A DNA stretch of 39,759 nucleotides from Candidatus Nomurabacteria bacterium GW2011_GWB1_43_19 (GTDB lineage: Bacteria; Patescibacteriota; Minisyncoccia; Phycocordibacterales; UBA9973): the NCBI GenBank assembly GCA_000999465.1, contig LCGB01000005.1, positions 1 to 39,759 of the forward strand, given 5' to 3'. This document shows positions 21,710 to 28,821 of the stretch, one piece after another. A program made the position numbers and the translations under genes. Within the stretch, counting starts at the first letter, position 1. Every line of letters begins with the position of its first letter. The notes beneath the pieces were generated by a model. The model worked only from the letters and a program-made list of their open reading frames with translations. It made no database searches and was not told the DNA's origin.

Positions 21710-22783
21710 ATGAAAACAATACGCGTGGGCATTAACGGTTTTGGCAGGATTGGCAGAGCTTTTTTAAAAATTGCTTGGGAGCGGTCCTACTTCGCCAAGG
21801 CTTCGAAGGACGAGCCGGAGATTGAAATAGTGGCGGTCAATGACTTAGGCAGCTTGGAGAATATGGCCTACCTTCTCAAATACGACACGGTTTATCGAAA
21901 GTGGAATCATGATATAAAAGTTGAAGGGGATAGTTTGGTAATTGACGGGAAGACCGTAAAAGTTCTGGCGCAAAAAGACCCAACCCTACTTCCGTGGAAG
22001 GACTTAAACATTGACGTAGTAGTGGAGTCCACCGGACTCTTCACGACTTTTGACAAAGCAAAAGCGCATCTAGATGCGGGCGCCAAGAAAGTGGTAATTA
22101 CAGCTCCGGCCAAACCCTCCTCCGCCTCGGCTTCGGACGGGCAAGGGGTGAAAGGCGAAACTGTTTTAATGGGAATTAATGAAGAAAAATTCGGCACTTG
22201 CGATATCACTTCCAACGCATCCTGCACGACTAACGCCGCTTCGCCTTTGATTGCGATTTTACACGAAGCGGTCGGCATTGAAAAGGCGATTCTCAATACC
22301 GTGCACGGATACACCGCTTCCCAGGCGTTGGTGGATGGGCCTTCCAAGAAGGACTTGCGCGAGGGCCGAGCGGCCGCGGCCAATATTGTTCCGAGTTCAA
22401 CCGGAGCGGCTATCGCCGTGACCAAGGCCTTCCCGGAGCTGGAGGGGCTTTTTGACGGGATTTCCATCCGCGTGCCTGTTCTGGCCGGGTCAATCGTTGA
22501 TATTACGCTCATTGCGAAGCGCGCGACAACCGTTGAAGAGATAAACGCCATTTTGAAAAAAGCCGCGGCAGACCCGCGCTGGACGAACCTTTTTACCGCC
22601 ACCGAAGAGCCGCTGGTATCAAGCGATATTTTGGGTAGCCGCTACGGCTGCATTGCCGACCTGAAAATGACCCGCGTGGTCGGAGGCAACCTGGTAAAAG
22701 TCATGGGCTGGTATGATAACGAAATGGGATACACTTACACTCTGGTGGACCACGTCATCAAGACAGGGAATACGATAAAATAA
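21710..22783 (+). CDS. gap: glyceraldehyde-3-phosphate dehydrogenase
   Basis: A 357-residue glycolytic enzyme (GAP + NAD + Pi to 1,3-BPG). It starts with IRVGINGFGRIGRAFLKIA and carries SNASCTTNAASPL with catalytic Cys172. NTVHGYTASQALVDGPSKKDLREGRAAAANIVPSSTGAA and GWYDNEMGYTYTLVDH complete it. It is about 20 residues longer than usual (330-335). Two in-frame palindromic insertions account for this: SYFAKASKDE (about 25-34, before PEIEIVAVND) and PSSASASDGQGVK (about 136-148, between TAPAK and GETVLMGIN). Both fall in loops of the NAD domain. TATAAT at 21696-21701 lies nine bases before the ATG. Confidence 0.95.
   Translation: MKTIRVGINGFGRIGRAFLKIAWERSYFAKASKDEPEIEIVAVNDLGSLENMAYLLKYDTVYRKWNHDIKVEGDSLVIDGKTVKVLAQKDPTLLPWKDLNIDVVVESTGLFTTFDKAKAHLDAGAKKVVITAPAKPSSASASDGQGVKGETVLMGINEEKFGTCDITSNASCTTNAASPLIAILHEAVGIEKAILNTVHGYTASQALVDGPSKKDLREGRAAAANIVPSSTGAAIAVTKAFPELEGLFDGISIRVPVLAGSIVDITLIAKRATTVEEINAILKKAAADPRWTNLFTATEEPLVSSDILGSRYGCIADLKMTRVVGGNLVKVMGWYDNEMGYTYTLVDHVIKTGNTIK
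21784..21811 (+). repeat. TTCGCCAAGGCT-type palindromic element 1 in gap
   Basis: GTC and CTTCG pair with CGAAG and GAC around CCAAGGCTT. It encodes a ten-residue insert compared with the usual A/W-x-R-P-E-I-E join. Confidence 0.65.
22115..22145 (+). repeat. TTCGCCAAGGCT-type palindromic element 2 in gap
   Basis: Matches the DUF302-gene element at 38870-38899 over most of its length (shared CCTCCGCC and GGCTTCGG, then GGGCAAG). Encodes an insertion after TAPAK. Confidence 0.7.
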
Positions 22784-22797
22784 GCCGATAAAATATT

Positions 22798-23709
22798 TTA
22801 GTAATAATTCTTGGACAAATAAGCGCGGCCGGAGTCGCCGAAGAGCATCACTACCACATCTCCTTTTTTTAGTTTATTTAAATAATTTTGGACCACATAA
22901 GACACTGCGCCGCTGCCTGTGCCGATCAAGAAACCCTTTTTTGCCATTGTCTTTAACATTCCGAGACCATGTTTGTCCGAAACCGGGAAAAATCTATCAA
23001 TTACGGATTCGTTGAGGCAGGGGGTCTCAAAATCGATTCCTATCCCTTCCATTTTGTAAGGTTTTGGATGTCCGTTTGTGGAATGGAAGGAAGTGTCAAT
23101 ATCAACCGCCATAATTTTGATTTTCGGATTTTTTTCTTTCAGAAATTTTCCCGCGCCGCTGATAGTGCCTCCTGTCCCGGCCGCCGCGAAAAAATGAGTG
23201 ATTTTTCCTTTTGTTTGGCGCCATATTTCCGGGCCCAGGGAATTGTAATGGGCTTTGGGGTTAGAGAGGTTGAAATACTGGTTGGGCATAAAGGAATTTC
23301 GTGTTTTTTCTAAAAGTTTTTCTGCTACGCTATGGCGGCTCTTCGGGTCATGGATGGGCACAGCCGGGCACATAATGACTTTTGCGCCATAGGCCTTGAT
23401 TGTTTTTATTTTTTCCTCGCTCATGGCGGGCGAAGCGGTAATAATGACTTTGTATCCCTTCATTGCCCCAATCATTGCGCAAGCAACCCCCTGATTACCC
23501 GAGGATGATTCAATAATAGTTCCTCCGGATTTGAGCAAGCCCTTTTTTTCCGCTTCTTCTATCATAAATAGAGCGGAACGGTCCTTGATGCTGCCTGCGG
23601 GATTCAGGTATTCCAATTTGGCAAAAATCTTAGCGGGAGTATTGAAGGGGACTCTTACCAAGGGGGTGTTTCCGATAGCGTCTAATAAGTTATTTGTTTT
23701 TTTTCTCAT
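22798..23709 (-). CDS. cysteine synthase / cystathionine beta-synthase family PLP enzyme
   Basis: A 303-residue fold-type II PLP enzyme. IGNTPLVRVP opens it, AGSIKDRSA holds the PLP lysine (Lys42), and SSSGNQGVACAMIGAMKGYK forms the substrate loop. GTGGTISGAGKFLKE binds PLP phosphate, and GTGSGAVSYVV is near the end. It joins activated serine with sulfide (CysK) or homocysteine (CBS). The wording EGIGIDFETPCLNESVIDRFFPVSD leans to the CBS-like subgroup, but the two are hard to separate here. It is convergent with gap, with only 14 nt between stops. Confidence 0.85.
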   Translation of the reverse strand: MRKKTNNLLDAIGNTPLVRVPFNTPAKIFAKLEYLNPAGSIKDRSALFMIEEAEKKGLLKSGGTIIESSSGNQGVACAMIGAMKGYKVIITASPAMSEEKIKTIKAYGAKVIMCPAVPIHDPKSRHSVAEKLLEKTRNSFMPNQYFNLSNPKAHYNSLGPEIWRQTKGKITHFFAAAGTGGTISGAGKFLKEKNPKIKIMAVDIDTSFHSTNGHPKPYKMEGIGIDFETPCLNESVIDRFFPVSDKHGLGMLKTMAKKGFLIGTGSGAVSYVVQNYLNKLKKGDVVVMLFGDSGRAYLSKNYY

Positions 23710-23770
23710 ATTAACTCAATTTTATCTTCTTTTTGGGGTGATATTAAGTTTTCTCACATTTACCTTGATT

Positions 23771-23799
23771 TTGTAACTTTTTGTTAAATCTGTTAGAAT
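23771..23799 (+). promoter_or_regulatory. promoter of the ACT-domain gene, leaderless
   Basis: TTGTAA (23771-23776), a 17-nt spacer and TAGAAT (23794-23799). ATG 23806 is six bases beyond. Confidence 0.6.
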
Positions 23800-23805
23800 T
23801 CAATA

Positions 23806-24462
23806 ATGATAAAAATACAGTCCATAACACGCGATATAATAATGGGGGATTTGGAGGCCTACACAGCGCTTACGAACGGTTACATGAACATGAGCAGTTA
23901 TGCGTACCATATCCGCCCCAGAGTTGAATCTCTTGCCAAAAAAGAGACTACCATTGCGAGCCTTGTGGTTTCACTGTCGCGCCTGCGCAAAGAATTCAAA
24001 AAAGAAAAACCATTGATACACAATGTGGCAATAAAAAACATAACCACCAAGCTTCCTCTCTCAGAAATAGCTTACGGAAATAGCGATAAATTCATTAAAG
24101 AACTTGAATTGTTACACAAAAATATATCCGTCTCGCAGGATGATTTTTTCACGATTACCATCGGAACGAAAGAAATTGACATCATCTGTTCATCCAATAT
24201 GGAGAATAAAGTATTAACACACTTCAAAATGAAGCCGAAAATTATCAACCACAATCTGGCGGCGGTCGGGGTTTCGTTCGGTCCGGAGGTTTTCGGCACC
24301 CCGAATGTTTTTTTCTCGCTCCTTTCGGTAACCGCCCGCGCCCGTATAAACCTGGAAGAACTGGTATCTACGCCTACTGAACTCATTTTCATAGTTAACG
24401 AAAAAGATTTCGGCAAAACCGTGGCCTTGTTTTCGGAATTGCACAGAGAAATGCATAAATGA
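23806..24462 (+). CDS. ACT-domain protein, aspartate-kinase-regulatory-like
   Basis: A 218-residue soluble protein without an enzymatic domain. Residues about 1-100 are helical. A C-terminal ACT-like unit runs from about 145 (NHNLAAVGVSFGPEVFGTPNVFFSLLSVTARARINLEELVSTPTELIFIVNEKDFGKTVALFSELHREMH). The order G-V-x-F...-x-x-V-F-x-x-L-S...INLEE-x-STPTE-I/L-x-F-I-V matches aspartokinase ACT regions, which bind lysine or threonine. It is a stand-alone regulator or ligand-binding protein of unknown role, just upstream of rpiB. Its stop overlaps the rpiB promoter. Confidence 0.6.
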   Translation: MIKIQSITRDIIMGDLEAYTALTNGYMNMSSYAYHIRPRVESLAKKETTIASLVVSLSRLRKEFKKEKPLIHNVAIKNITTKLPLSEIAYGNSDKFIKELELLHKNISVSQDDFFTITIGTKEIDIICSSNMENKVLTHFKMKPKIINHNLAAVGVSFGPEVFGTPNVFFSLLSVTARARINLEELVSTPTELIFIVNEKDFGKTVALFSELHREMHK

Positions 24463-24468
24463 TATAAT
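24439..24468 (+). promoter_or_regulatory. promoter of rpiB, leaderless
   Basis: TTGCAC (24439-24444), an 18-nt spacer and TATAAT (24463-24468). ATG 24475 follows six bases later. The -35 lies in the end of the ACT gene. Confidence 0.65.
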
Positions 24469-24474
24469 ACTTTT

Positions 24475-24996
24475 ATGAATACAGGAGAACTGCCCGCCAG
24501 AGGCGGGTCCGCCCTTGGCGGAAAAATCTGTATTGGCACGGACCATGCGGGATATGTGCTCAAAGAAAAACTTGTTTCCTTCCTGAAGCTTCAAGGGTAT
24601 GAAGTCGTGGACAAGGGCGCTTTTGAATACAACGAGGAAGATGATTATCCGGATTTTGTTGTTCCTGTCGCGCATGAGGTTTCCAAAAATCCCGACAAAG
24701 TGAAGGGCATTATTTTAGGAGGCACGGGAGAAGGAGAGGCTATCACTGCCAACAGGTTTCCTCATGTTAGAGCCGTTGTTGATTATGGCAATGCGAAGCC
24801 CATTGTGGACGATGAGTCCAATATAATTGTCCGGTCCAGGGAACATAATAACGCGAACGTCCTTTCTTTGGGCGCCAGATATTTTACCGAGGAGAGCATG
24901 ATGGAAACCGTAAATCTCTGGCTCAACACGCCTTTCAACAGGGACGAAAGGCACATTCGCCGCTTGGCGAAAATTGACGCGATAAAAATAGATTAA
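24475..24996 (+). CDS. rpiB: ribose-5-phosphate isomerase B
   Basis: A 173-residue protein that interconverts ribose-5-P and ribulose-5-P. KICIGTDHAGYVLKEKL is the family N-terminus, and SREHNNANVLSLGARYFTEE carries the ring-opening His. The usual catalytic Cys (C-G-T-G-x-G) is replaced: the loop reads LGGTGEGEAITANR, like the mycobacterial enzymes that use Glu in GGSG-x-G-E. Residues 7-16 (PARGGSALGG) are a palindromic insertion between MNTGEL and KICIG. The product probably feeds rpe and transketolase just downstream. The ACT gene precedes it by 12 nt. Confidence 0.88.
   Translation: MNTGELPARGGSALGGKICIGTDHAGYVLKEKLVSFLKLQGYEVVDKGAFEYNEEDDYPDFVVPVAHEVSKNPDKVKGIILGGTGEGEAITANRFPHVRAVVDYGNAKPIVDDESNIIVRSREHNNANVLSLGARYFTEESMMETVNLWLNTPFNRDERHIRRLAKIDAIKID
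24493..24522 (+). repeat. double-hairpin palindromic element in rpiB
   Basis: CCCGCC-AGA-GGCGGG then TCCGCC-CTT-GGCGGA, two perfect 6-bp hairpins in a row. It encodes PARGGSALGG near the protein start. Sister of the fmt copy at 11494-11523. Confidence 0.9.
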
Positions 24997-25006
24997 CGAC
25001 TCATAT

Positions 25007-25708
25007 ATGGCTGAAATAATTCCCGCAATTTTGGAAAAGGATTTTAAGGAGATAAAAAACAAACTGGCGGTCCTGTGCGAGCGGGTAAATTGCGTGCAAT
25101 TGGACTTTTGCGACGGCATTTTTACCGAAAGCCGGACCTGGCCTTTTGCTTCCGGAGGATTTAATGACGGGGATTTTCTCAAGATTATTGACGAAGAAGA
25201 AGGATTACCGTATTGGGAAAAATTTGATTTTGAGTTTGATTTGATGGTGGCGGATGCTGTGGAAAATTTTGAACTTTATATGAAACTGGGGCCGAAGAGG
25301 ATGATTTTTCACTTGGGTGCGCAAAAGAATATTGAAGATTTTGAACACTTTTTGGAAGGTCTGGATATATATATACGGGACAATGTGGAAATAGGTTTGG
25401 CTTTCAAGCCAAGTGACAATTTAGCGGTCATTTCTAGGTTGTCTCATAAAGTTGATTTTTTGCACTGTATGGGGTCTGACAAAATTGGCCATCAGGGCGA
25501 AACATTTTCAGATAAGGCGCTTCAAAATATAAAATTTCTTAAAAAAGAATTGCCCGGAATTGTTATATCGGTGGATATCGGCATTAGTTTGGACAATGTC
25601 TCAACCATACTGGAAGCCGGAGCCGACCGACTCTCTATCGGCTCGACCATCTGGAAAAGCCCGGACCCTATCGGCGCGCTCCAAACTTTCCAAAGTTTGG
25701 TATATTGA
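25007..25708 (+). CDS. rpe: ribulose-phosphate 3-epimerase-like protein
   Basis: A 233-residue TIM-barrel protein. IIPAILEKDF opens it, CVQLDFCDGIF replaces the usual H-x-D-V-M-D-G metal motif, and LMVADAVENF stands for the L-M-V-x-x-P strand. RMIFHLGA holds a His. VISVDIGISLDNVSTILEAGADRLSIGSTIW is the C-terminal phosphate-binding end (normally D-G-G-I). Several active-site letters differ from the standard enzyme (first metal His to Gln, DGG to DIG), so activity is less certain than family. It lies 10 nt after rpiB and 78 nt before transketolase. Confidence 0.72.
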   Translation: MAEIIPAILEKDFKEIKNKLAVLCERVNCVQLDFCDGIFTESRTWPFASGGFNDGDFLKIIDEEEGLPYWEKFDFEFDLMVADAVENFELYMKLGPKRMIFHLGAQKNIEDFEHFLEGLDIYIRDNVEIGLAFKPSDNLAVISRLSHKVDFLHCMGSDKIGHQGETFSDKALQNIKFLKKELPGIVISVDIGISLDNVSTILEAGADRLSIGSTIWKSPDPIGALQTFQSLVY

Positions 25709-25770
25709 TTACAATATACCAACGGCACTCGGACATTATCCAAATAAATTTGGCCATAGCCCTCGTTTGT

Positions 25771-25779
25771 TGGTATAAT
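25771..25779 (+). promoter_or_regulatory. extended -10 for the transketolase operon
   Basis: TGG-TATAAT with seven bases before ATG 25787. Confidence 0.6.
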
Positions 25780-25786
25780 AGAAAGC

Positions 25787-26650
25787 ATGTTTTTGACTGA
25801 AGAAAAAATAAAAGAACTGACAAAGAAAGCAAATGATATACGTCAGAGTATTATTGAAATGCTGGTGGAAGCGGGGAGCGGACACACCGCCGGACCGCTC
25901 GGGATGGCAGATATTTTTACCCTTTTTTATTTTCATGTTTTAAAACACAATCCCAGCGATCCGGCTTGGGAAGAGCGCGACCGGTTGGTCCTTTCCAACG
26001 GGCACATCTGCCCGGTCTTATACGCAACCATGGCGCACGCAGGGTATTTTCCCCTGGAAGAATTGAAGACCTTGCGCAAATTCGGTACCCGGCTACAGGG
26101 GCATCCGCACCGCGAATATCTGCCCTATGTGGAGACCTCATCCGGGCCTCTCGGTTTGGGGCTTTCCCAAGCAATTGGGATGGCTTTGGCGGACCGAATG
26201 GATAAGAAAGACCGAGATAGATTTATTTATTGTTTTATGTCGGACGGAGAGCTTGACGAAGGAAATTCCTGGGAAGCGGTAATGCTTGCGGGAAAAAATA
26301 AATTGCGAAATTTAATCGCGATTGTTGACCGAAATAATATTCAAATTGAAGGATTTACCGAAGATGTGATGCCGCTTGAACCGCTTCATAGTAAATGGAA
26401 ATCTTTTAACTGGCATGTAATAGAAGTTTCCGGACATGATTTTAGAATGTTGAATGAAGTAATAGAAGAAGCGCAAACGATTTATGAAAAACCGACGGTC
26501 ATTATCGCGCACACGATACCCGGCAAAGAAGTGAAAGAGTTTGAACGCGATTATCATTGGCACGGCAAACCGCCAAGCAAAAAGGAGGCGGAAATGGCGC
26601 TGAAAGAATTAAGGACGCTGGGCGGCAAAATTAAAAGCGAGCATCAGTGA
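25787..26650 (+). CDS. tktA: transketolase, N-terminal (thiamine-PP-binding) subunit
   Basis: A 287-residue subunit. GSGHTAGPLGMADIFTLFYF, LSNGHICPVLYATMAHAGYF and SSGPLGLGLSQAIGMALADRM precede the ThDP motif GELDEGNSWEAVMLAGKNKLRNLIAIVDRNNIQIEG. ThDP also contacts the partner encoded 36 nt downstream. Split transketolases (about 280 + 320 aa) are common in archaea and Patescibacteria, whereas most bacteria fuse them. It transfers two-carbon units between sugar phosphates. A TGG-TATAAT at 25771-25779 ends seven bases before the ATG. Confidence 0.92.
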   Translation: MFLTEEKIKELTKKANDIRQSIIEMLVEAGSGHTAGPLGMADIFTLFYFHVLKHNPSDPAWEERDRLVLSNGHICPVLYATMAHAGYFPLEELKTLRKFGTRLQGHPHREYLPYVETSSGPLGLGLSQAIGMALADRMDKKDRDRFIYCFMSDGELDEGNSWEAVMLAGKNKLRNLIAIVDRNNIQIEGFTEDVMPLEPLHSKWKSFNWHVIEVSGHDFRMLNEVIEEAQTIYEKPTVIIAHTIPGKEVKEFERDYHWHGKPPSKKEAEMALKELRTLGGKIKSEHQ

Positions 26651-26686
26651 GTAGAAAGTTCATAAAATTATAAAGTTTGTAAAGTT

Positions 26687-27685
26687 ATGCTTAATCCTAA
26701 ATTAAAATTAAATCCGAAAATTTTTAACTCCGATGTTGAGCAGATCCCTATCCGTAAAGGTTTCGGGCAAGGGTTGCTTCAAGCAGGCGAGACGGATAAC
26801 AATGTGGTGGGGCTTTGCGCGGATTTGACGGAAAGTACCCAAATGAATTTATTTGCCGATAAATTTCCGGAGAGATTCGTGCAGGTTGGGGTTGCCGAAC
26901 AAAATTTGGCAACCATTGCCTCCGGAATGGCAGCTATGGGAAAAATTCCTTTCTGCTCTTCTTACGCCATGTTTTCTCCCGGGCGCAACTGGGAGCAAAT
27001 AAGAACGACGATAACATACAACGACCGGCCTGTGAAAATCGTGGGCTCGCATTCGGGAGTTTCTGTCGGCCCTGACGGGGGAACACACCAAGCCCTGGAA
27101 GACATTGCTCTCATGCGGGTGATGCCGAACATGGATGTCATTTCTCCCTGCGATGCGATAGAAGCCAAGAAAGCGACATTAGCGCTGGTAAAAACAGGTA
27201 AACCGGCATATTTGCGCTTGGTTCGCGAGAAAACTCCGGTAATAACCACCGAAGAAACTCCTTTTAATATAAATAAAGCCGAGATTTTTTGGATACCCGA
27301 TGTCGGGATTGCGCAAGCGGGAATAATCGTTACCGGCGGGCTGATGCACCGGGCGCTTTTGGCGGCAAAAGAATTGGAATTGGAAGGCATAAAAACGAAA
27401 GTAATGAATCTATCTTCAATAAAGCCAATAGATAAAAATGCTGTTGTTGCTCTCGCTAAAGAAACCAAGGCGATAGTCACTCTTGAAGAACACCAGGTAG
27501 CCGGAGGAATGGGTTCCGCGGTGGCGGAAACGCTCTCGCAAAATTTTCCGGTACCGATTGAATTTCTGGGGATACAGGACAAATTCGGCCAGTCCGGCAC
27601 TCCGGACGAACTCATAGAGCATTATGGTATGGGTAAAGATTCTATTAAAGAGGCGGTGAAGAAAGTACTGAAAAGAAAAATTTAG
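26687..27685 (+). CDS. tktB: transketolase, C-terminal (pyrimidine-binding and Transketolase_C) subunit
   Basis: A 332-residue partner of the preceding gene. CADLTESTQMNLFADKFPERFVQVGVAEQNLATIASGMAAMGKIPFCSSYAMFSPGRNWEQIRTTI carries the catalytic Glu of the pyrimidine domain. A linker and C-terminal domain follow from about 200 (AGIIVTGGLMHRALLAAKELELEGIKTKVMNLSSIKPID, then EEHQVAGGMGSAVAE). All expected parts are present. Its last codons, KRKI-stop, form the left arm of an 18-bp inverted repeat whose right arm ends the convergent PfkB gene. Confidence 0.93.
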   Translation: MLNPKLKLNPKIFNSDVEQIPIRKGFGQGLLQAGETDNNVVGLCADLTESTQMNLFADKFPERFVQVGVAEQNLATIASGMAAMGKIPFCSSYAMFSPGRNWEQIRTTITYNDRPVKIVGSHSGVSVGPDGGTHQALEDIALMRVMPNMDVISPCDAIEAKKATLALVKTGKPAYLRLVREKTPVITTEETPFNINKAEIFWIPDVGIAQAGIIVTGGLMHRALLAAKELELEGIKTKVMNLSSIKPIDKNAVVALAKETKAIVTLEEHQVAGGMGSAVAETLSQNFPVPIEFLGIQDKFGQSGTPDELIEHYGMGKDSIKEAVKKVLKRKI

Positions 27686-27690
27686 AAAAG
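27673..27690. repeat. 18-bp inverted repeat, left arm (end of tktB)
   Basis: AAGAAAAATTTAGAAAAG, the exact reverse complement of 27774-27791. Both arms hold the last codons of their gene (R-K-I-stop). The 83 nt between contain a further AATTTTC-TGCT-GAAAATT hairpin (27712-27729). Confidence 0.7.
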
Positions 27691-27773
27691 CAATTTTTAT
27701 AATGCACACATAATTTTCTGCTGAAAATTTGCTCTGCTCGGCCCGTCGGCCTGCGCAAGGCATTCTAAAAACT

Positions 27774-27791
27774 CTTTTCTAAATTTTTCTT
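27774..27791. repeat. 18-bp inverted repeat, right arm (end of PfkB gene)
   Basis: CTTTTCTAAATTTTTCTT. Paired with the left arm it could form a long bidirectional terminator stem between the convergent genes. Confidence 0.7.
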
Positions 27792-28780
27792 GCTTTATAC
27801 TCTGCCGGGGCGTTTTTGAGATATTCTTCCAGTTTTTCGCGGGAGAGCAGGCCTTTTTGCGCGCCGATTTGTTGCACGACGGACATGGAGTTGATTGGAC
27901 CCCAGGTGAAAGCTTCAAGCGGAGACAATCCCAAAGCGAGCGCGGCGGTCATTGTTGAAGAAAAAGCGTCTCCGGCTCCAGTACGTTCAAGTGGAGGGGC
28001 GATGTCAGGATATATTAGAATATGCCAAAGTTCGTCATTTAAATACAAATAAGCTCCCTTCGGTCCGTCGGAGAGCACAACAATCTTGGGACCTAAAGCT
28101 CGGATTCCTTCCGACAATTCCAAAATATCCCCGCTTTTGATTCCCGAAATAATTTCCGCTTCTTCTTTATTGGAAAAAAATATGTCCGTTCTGGCATAAA
28201 TGTCTTTCAGTTTTTCGGCTCCGAATTTTATCTGGAAAGTTCCCGGCTGAAAGGCGAGCTTGGTATCAGGGTGATTTTTTAAATATTTTAATATTTCTTC
28301 GTGATATGGGAGCGAGTTTTCAGCCAGCGAGCTCAGATAAACCCAAGATATGCCTCCTAGTTGTGGAAATTTATAATCAAATTTTGCATGTTTAATTAAA
28401 ATAGTGCGGTCAATGTCATACCAGAGCACATAATGGTGATTGGTGTTTTGGTTTTTTTCTATTGAAACATAATCTGTTATTACCTTGTCATTCTTCAGGC
28501 TGTCAAGGCATGCCCTGCCAAGTCCATCTTCTCCGATGTGGGTAACTAAAGCAGAGTGAAGCCCGAGTCGAGCGGCGGAGACGGCGGCGTTCGGACCGTT
28601 GCCGACAGCCGGTACGAGCTCGGTCATTTCATAAGGCACTTTGTCTCCGAAGCGGACGCACAACTCGCAGGCGTCCGTGTCTACTTTGCAATGCACATGC
28701 GCGTCTTTCAACCGGATGAACTCGTCTGCGACGATATCCCCAATTGCCAGAAAATCTATTTTATTATCATTTTCACTCAT
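27779..28780 (-). CDS. PfkB-family carbohydrate kinase
   Basis: A 333-residue ribokinase-fold kinase. FLAIGDIVADEFIRL opens it, GNGPNAAVSAARLGLHSALVTHIGEDGLG is the PfkB N-terminal motif region, and LERTGAGDAFSSTMTAALALG is the D-T-x-G-A-G-D catalytic/anion-hole motif. The substrate (ribose, fructose, nucleoside or a sugar phosphate) is not readable. A frame from 28816 is longer, but TACAAT at 28792-28787 lies between, so ATG 28780 is chosen. It is convergent with the transketolase genes, and a role supplying a pentose or hexose phosphate is plausible. Confidence 0.85.
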   Translation of the reverse strand: MSENDNKIDFLAIGDIVADEFIRLKDAHVHCKVDTDACELCVRFGDKVPYEMTELVPAVGNGPNAAVSAARLGLHSALVTHIGEDGLGRACLDSLKNDKVITDYVSIEKNQNTNHHYVLWYDIDRTILIKHAKFDYKFPQLGGISWVYLSSLAENSLPYHEEILKYLKNHPDTKLAFQPGTFQIKFGAEKLKDIYARTDIFFSNKEEAEIISGIKSGDILELSEGIRALGPKIVVLSDGPKGAYLYLNDELWHILIYPDIAPPLERTGAGDAFSSTMTAALALGLSPLEAFTWGPINSMSVVQQIGAQKGLLSREKLEEYLKNAPAEYKARKI

Positions 28781-28786
28781 GATATT

Positions 28787-28792
28787 ATTGTA
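28787..28792 (-). promoter_or_regulatory. -10 element of the PfkB kinase gene, leaderless
   Basis: TACAAT on the minus strand with six bases before ATG 28780. It rules out the longer start at 28816. Confidence 0.55.
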
Positions 28793-28821
28793 GCATATAA
28801 ATATATAAAAAATCACGAGTT

